Positions 4,424 through 7,432 of a DNA stretch of 7,432 nucleotides are shown one piece after another; position 1 is the first letter of the stretch, and each line of letters starts with the position of its first letter. The notes below the pieces were generated by a model, which saw only the letters and a list, made by a program, of their open reading frames with translations, did not search any database and was not told the DNA's origin. A program made the translations under genes and the position numbers. Origin of the DNA: JABDLF01 sp041609715 (GTDB taxonomy: Bacteria > Pseudomonadota > Gammaproteobacteria > Steroidobacterales > JABDLF01). The stretch covers positions 1 through 7,432 of the forward strand of contig JBFIQI010000111.1 of NCBI GenBank assembly GCA_041609715.1, read 5' to 3'.

Positions 4424-7312
4424 GGAACCCGACTGCGCATTGAATTCCCGCGCCCAAAGCTGACAGACGAAACGGCGCTCGTCAGCCAGTTCGCTGGCAC
4501 CTGCAAACGGCCCGGCGCCATCCAGGGAAAGGCTGTGAATGCGGGCCCGATAATCGCGATAAATGTCGGTCAGAGTCTCGGCTGTGGCAGGCGTTACCAG
4601 GCCAGCGGCCGCCAGCGCCTCGAGTTGGCGAATGTTGTCAGACCAGCGAACCAGCCCGGGGTGCCCGGCGGCGTGCTGCAATACAAAATATTGCACCAGG
4701 AATTCGATATCCGTAATCCCGCCGGTCCCCTGCTTGATGTCGAAGCGCTTGGAATCGCTGCCATCGAGTTCTTTGCGCATGCGCTCGCGCATGCTGACGA
4801 TATCACGGCGCAAGGAATCGCCATGGCGTTCCCGACACAAAACTTGTTTGCGCACGGTCGCGAAACGCTTGCCCAAAGCCGCGTCACCGGCCACGCATCG
4901 GGCGCGCAGCAAAGCCTGATGTTCCCAGGTCCAGGCTTGCTGCATCTGGTAATGCTCAAAGGCGCCAATTTCGCTGACCAGCAGGCCGGACTGACCGCTG
5001 GGGCGCAGGCGTGTATCGACGTCATAGAGGCGCCCGGCCCGGGTTTGGGTCGACAGCATGTGCACGCTGCGCTGACCGAGCCGGGTAAAAAACACGCTGG
5101 GATCCGGTTCACCGTCACTGGCCGACGCCTGGCCGGAGACGCCGTTTTCGGGATCCGCGTAAATAAACACCAGGTCGAGATCCGAACCGTAGCCGAGCTC
5201 CAGACCGCCCAGTTTGCCGTAACCAATGATGACAAAGCGGCTGTAGCAGCCATCCTGAACTTGCAGCTCGATGCCGAATTTCTCTGCCAACTGCTCGCCC
5301 GCCAGCTGCAGCACCTTGTCGAGCACCAGTTCGGCCAGCTCGGTGAGTCGATCGCTGACCTTCATCAGTGGCAGCACCTGGTTGAGATCCGCCAGGGCCA
5401 CCCGGAAAACCGACGCCCGCTGAAAGCGTCGCAGGGCCTCCATCTGCGCTTCCAGATCTCCCGGCTCGACGCCGCTGAAGCGACGCTCCAGTTCAGCTTC
5501 CAGATCGTCGCGGGTGGGCGGCATTTCGAATACACGAGGGTCGATAAGCTCATCCAGCAGCACCGGGTGAGCTGCCACCTCCTCGGCCAGCTGTCGACTC
5601 TGCGCACACAGCCTGACGAGGCGGCCGCGCACTTCCGGGTTTTCATTCAACAGAGAAAAGTAAGCGCTGCGCCGACCCACCGATTCTATGATCGCCAGCA
5701 CGTGGCGCAGCACGCGTATATCAGGATCGGTATCGGCGACCGCCTGCAACATTCGGGGCATCAGATCGTTCAGACGGCGGCGGCCCGCGGCATCGAGACG
5801 CCGGTAGAGCACGCCATCACGAAGCGCCCGGATTCGAGCCAGCGCCTCGCCAGGTTCGCCAAATCCTGCCCGGGTCAATTGCGCCAAGGACTCCTGCTCA
5901 TCGTCAGCCGACTCCCAGGGCAGGGCCAGCACCGGCGTCGGCTCACCCCCATGGCCAGCGGGCGCGAACACCAGTTCATTGAACACGGCATGCACTGCCT
6001 GGCAGCGGCTGCGGGTTTGCCTGACCAGCATGTTCCAATCCGTGCAATCCATGGCCAGGGCCAGGCGTGCGCGCAGCGCTTCATCGGTGGGCAGTTCGTG
6101 CACCTGCTGATCCTGGATTGCCTGCAGGCGATTCTCCAGCACTCGAAGATAGCGATAATGGGAATCCAGCGTGGTAGCTGTTTGCCCATCGATATGCCCG
6201 CGTTTGGCGAGCTCCGCGAGTGCAGCTAGCAGGCCGGGTTCCCGCAGTCGCGGTTCGCTACCTCCACGAATCAGCTGGTAGCACTGGACTACGAACTCAA
6301 TTTCGCGAATGCCGCCGGGCCCGAGCTTGATGTCCTGCTGTCGCGCCTTGCGCCGACTCATGCGCGCCACTTTTTCCTTCATGATGCGCAGGGATTCGAA
6401 TACACCGTAATCGAGATAACGCCGGTAGATAAAGGGTCGCAGTAATTCCGCCACGGCACCGCGCTGGCTCTGGCTGCCCCCCAGCGCACGACCCTTGACC
6501 CAGGCGTAACGTTCCCAGTCACGCCCATGTGCCTGCAGGTAGGCCTCGAAGGCCCCGAGACTTATGACCAATGGCCCGCTGTCGCCGAAGGGCCGCAGGC
6601 GAGTATCAACTCGAAACACGAAACCATCCGCTGTGCGTTCATCCAACAACCTGATGAGATGGCGAGCCTGGCGGGTAAACCAGGTTTCGTGATCCAGGGG
6701 GCGCTGGCCCTCGCTGCGGCCATTACTGGCGTACAGGAATACCAGGTCGATATCGGATGAAAAGTTGAGTTCCCGTGCGCCCAGCTTGCCCATGGCCATC
6801 ACCATTAGCTCGTTGCGACTGCCTGTTTCATCCATACCCGGCCAGCCATGGCGTGCGGCCAGGGTGCGAGCGCTGTAGGCCAGGGCGGTTTCGATGCAGT
6901 CATCGGCAAGCGAGGTCAGTGACTCCAGGGTTTCTTCCAGCGGCGCCCAGCCAGCGAGATCGCGCCAGGCGATGCGTAGCATGCTGCGTTGGCGATGCGC
7001 CCGCAGGGCCGCCATGAAAGCGGATTCGTCAAGCTCCAGAGAGATCCTGGGAGCCGGCCAGCCGTCGGCCCTGGCGGTGGCCAGCAAGCTGCCGTCATCC
7101 AGCAGCGTCTCCAGATAACCGCCTGCAGCGGTGCAGAGATCTGCCACGAACTCGCTGGCTGCCCAGACTCGCGGCAGGCTTTGCGCCAGCCTGGGCTCAG
7201 CCGCAATGGCTGCGGCCAGCTCGGGATTGGCCGCAGCCAACCCTGCCCAGCGCGCGGCAACACCCGGCTGCAGGGTCTCGGGCAATTCTTCAATGGCAGA
7301 GAGTTTGCTCAA
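4409..7312 (-). CDS. glnE: GlnE, bifunctional glutamine synthetase adenylyltransferase / adenylyl-removing enzyme
   Basis: This cytoplasmic enzyme controls glutamine synthetase by adding AMP (when nitrogen-replete, with PII) or removing it by phosphorolysis (with PII-UMP). It has 967 residues (946 in E. coli) in the classic duplicated layout. The N-terminal nucleotidyltransferase unit has GKLGARELNFSSDIDLVF (175-192; D187, D189), VDTRLRPFGDSG (235-246) and GPGGIREIEF (331-340). The C-terminal unit has GYGKLGGLELGYGSDLDL (697-714; D711, D713), VDTRLRPSGQSG (765-776) and GTGGITDIEF (862-871). All metal-binding Asp residues of both sites are intact, so both activities are expected: removal in the N-terminal half and adenylylation in the C-terminal half. 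The start is TTG at 7310-7312, as no ATG or GTG lies in frame upstream after the terminator; there is no clear Shine-Dalgarno. The N-terminal MSKLSAIEELPETLQP fits the family, but the exact start is the least certain point. Confidence 0.95.
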   Translation of the reverse strand: MSKLSAIEELPETLQPGVAARWAGLAAANPELAAAIAAEPRLAQSLPRVWAASEFVADLCTAAGGYLETLLDDGSLLATARADGWPAPRISLELDESAFMAALRAHRQRSMLRIAWRDLAGWAPLEETLESLTSLADDCIETALAYSARTLAARHGWPGMDETGSRNELMVMAMGKLGARELNFSSDIDLVFLYASNGRSEGQRPLDHETWFTRQARHLIRLLDERTADGFVFRVDTRLRPFGDSGPLVISLGAFEAYLQAHGRDWERYAWVKGRALGGSQSQRGAVAELLRPFIYRRYLDYGVFESLRIMKEKVARMSRRKARQQDIKLGPGGIREIEFVVQCYQLIRGGSEPRLREPGLLAALAELAKRGHIDGQTATTLDSHYRYLRVLENRLQAIQDQQVHELPTDEALRARLALAMDCTDWNMLVRQTRSRCQAVHAVFNELVFAPAGHGGEPTPVLALPWESADDEQESLAQLTRAGFGEPGEALARIRALRDGVLYRRLDAAGRRRLNDLMPRMLQAVADTDPDIRVLRHVLAIIESVGRRSAYFSLLNENPEVRGRLVRLCAQSRQLAEEVAAHPVLLDELIDPRVFEMPPTRDDLEAELERRFSGVEPGDLEAQMEALRRFQRASVFRVALADLNQVLPLMKVSDRLTELAELVLDKVLQLAGEQLAEKFGIELQVQDGCYSRFVIIGYGKLGGLELGYGSDLDLVFIYADPENGVSGQASASDGEPDPSVFFTRLGQRSVHMLSTQTRAGRLYDVDTRLRPSGQSGLLVSEIGAFEHYQMQQAWTWEHQALLRARCVAGDAALGKRFATVRKQVLCRERHGDSLRRDIVSMRERMRKELDGSDSKRFDIKQGTGGITDIEFLVQYFVLQHAAGHPGLVRWSDNIRQLEALAAAGLVTPATAETLTDIYRDYRARIHSLSLDGAGPFAGASELADERRFVCQLWAREFNAQSGSEALL

Positions 7313-7355
7313 AATTCTGGTTTTTCGACAGGCACCGGACCCAAGTCTACCCGCT

Positions 7356-7389
7356 AAAAAAAAACCCCGCGTGCCGAGGCAAGCGGGGT
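7356..7389 (-). terminator. intrinsic terminator of the groL transcript
   Basis: Read on the minus strand: a 7-bp GC-rich stem ACCCCGC/GCGGGGT (7383-7389 and 7364-7370), a single internal mismatch, then TGC-CTCG-GCA as inner stem and tetraloop, followed by a run of nine T (7356-7364). It lies 26 bp past the groL stop and ends about 43 bp before the glnE start, so it separates the chaperonin operon from glnE. Confidence 0.92.
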
Positions 7390-7415
7390 CTTTGAGCGCG
7401 GGCTATGGCGCGGGC

Positions 7416-7432
7416 TTACATCATGCCGCCCA
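7416..7432 (-). CDS. groL: GroEL chaperonin (60 kDa), last codons only
   Basis: Only the final codons are in the window: on the minus strand (?)TG GGC GGC ATG ATG TAA, reading (M)GGMM and stop. The GGM-repeat tail ending in MM is the hallmark of bacterial GroEL, where it projects into the folding cavity. The strong terminator just downstream fits the end of a groES-groL operon. The call rests on four complete residues plus context; the rest of the gene lies beyond the right edge. Confidence 0.75.

Noticed and set aside
4535..6229. 564-codon open frame on the plus strand, antisense to glnE
   Set aside because: It lies wholly opposite glnE, whose motifs are unambiguous. The translation has no recognisable domain and looks like a reverse-frame shadow, rich in Gln, His, Ala and Arg, common in GC-rich genes.

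Overview
The window is chromosomal DNA from a GC-rich Gammaproteobacterium; genus cannot be told from it. The clues are a full-length GlnE with the two-domain proteobacterial layout, an LpxL that aligns end to end with the enterobacterial enzyme, a Haemophilus/Vibrio-type Kdo kinase, and a groL tail of the GGM type. Gene density and codon use look like core genome throughout. I see no insertion sequence, phage gene, CRISPR array, tRNA or rRNA.

Left part (1-4061): a lipopolysaccharide inner-core locus. The 5' end of hldE (ADP-heptose supply) reads left. It is divergent from lpxL, a lipid A late acyltransferase that starts at TTG. kdkA (Kdo kinase) is convergent with lpxL, with a small perfect hairpin at the junction. 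kdkA is divergent from a GT9 ADP-heptose transferase of the OpsX/WaaC kind, and the two genes begin inside the same CATG tetranucleotide. Next comes a GT2 glycosyltransferase, preceded by a 31-codon reading frame whose stop overlaps the GT2 start as TGATG. Together these genes would complete acylation of Kdo-lipid A, phosphorylate Kdo, make and add the first heptose, and extend the core with another sugar.

Middle (4062-4370): a 102-bp convergent intergenic stretch, then a leftward 68-residue CHCC zinc-finger protein. It seems to have its own extended -10 promoter (TGCTATAAT), embedded in the last two codons and stop of glnE and flanked by a 7-bp inverted repeat.

Right part (4409-7432): glnE, the 967-residue glutamine synthetase adenylyltransferase/adenylyl-removing enzyme, reads left from a TTG start. 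Upstream of it is a strong intrinsic terminator that closes the chaperonin operon, and then the last codons of groL.

I found no undescribed multi-gene system. The points worth a second look are gene-expression architecture: the shared CATG start, the coupled leader ORF, the promoter inside a stop-codon palindrome, and two TTG starts.
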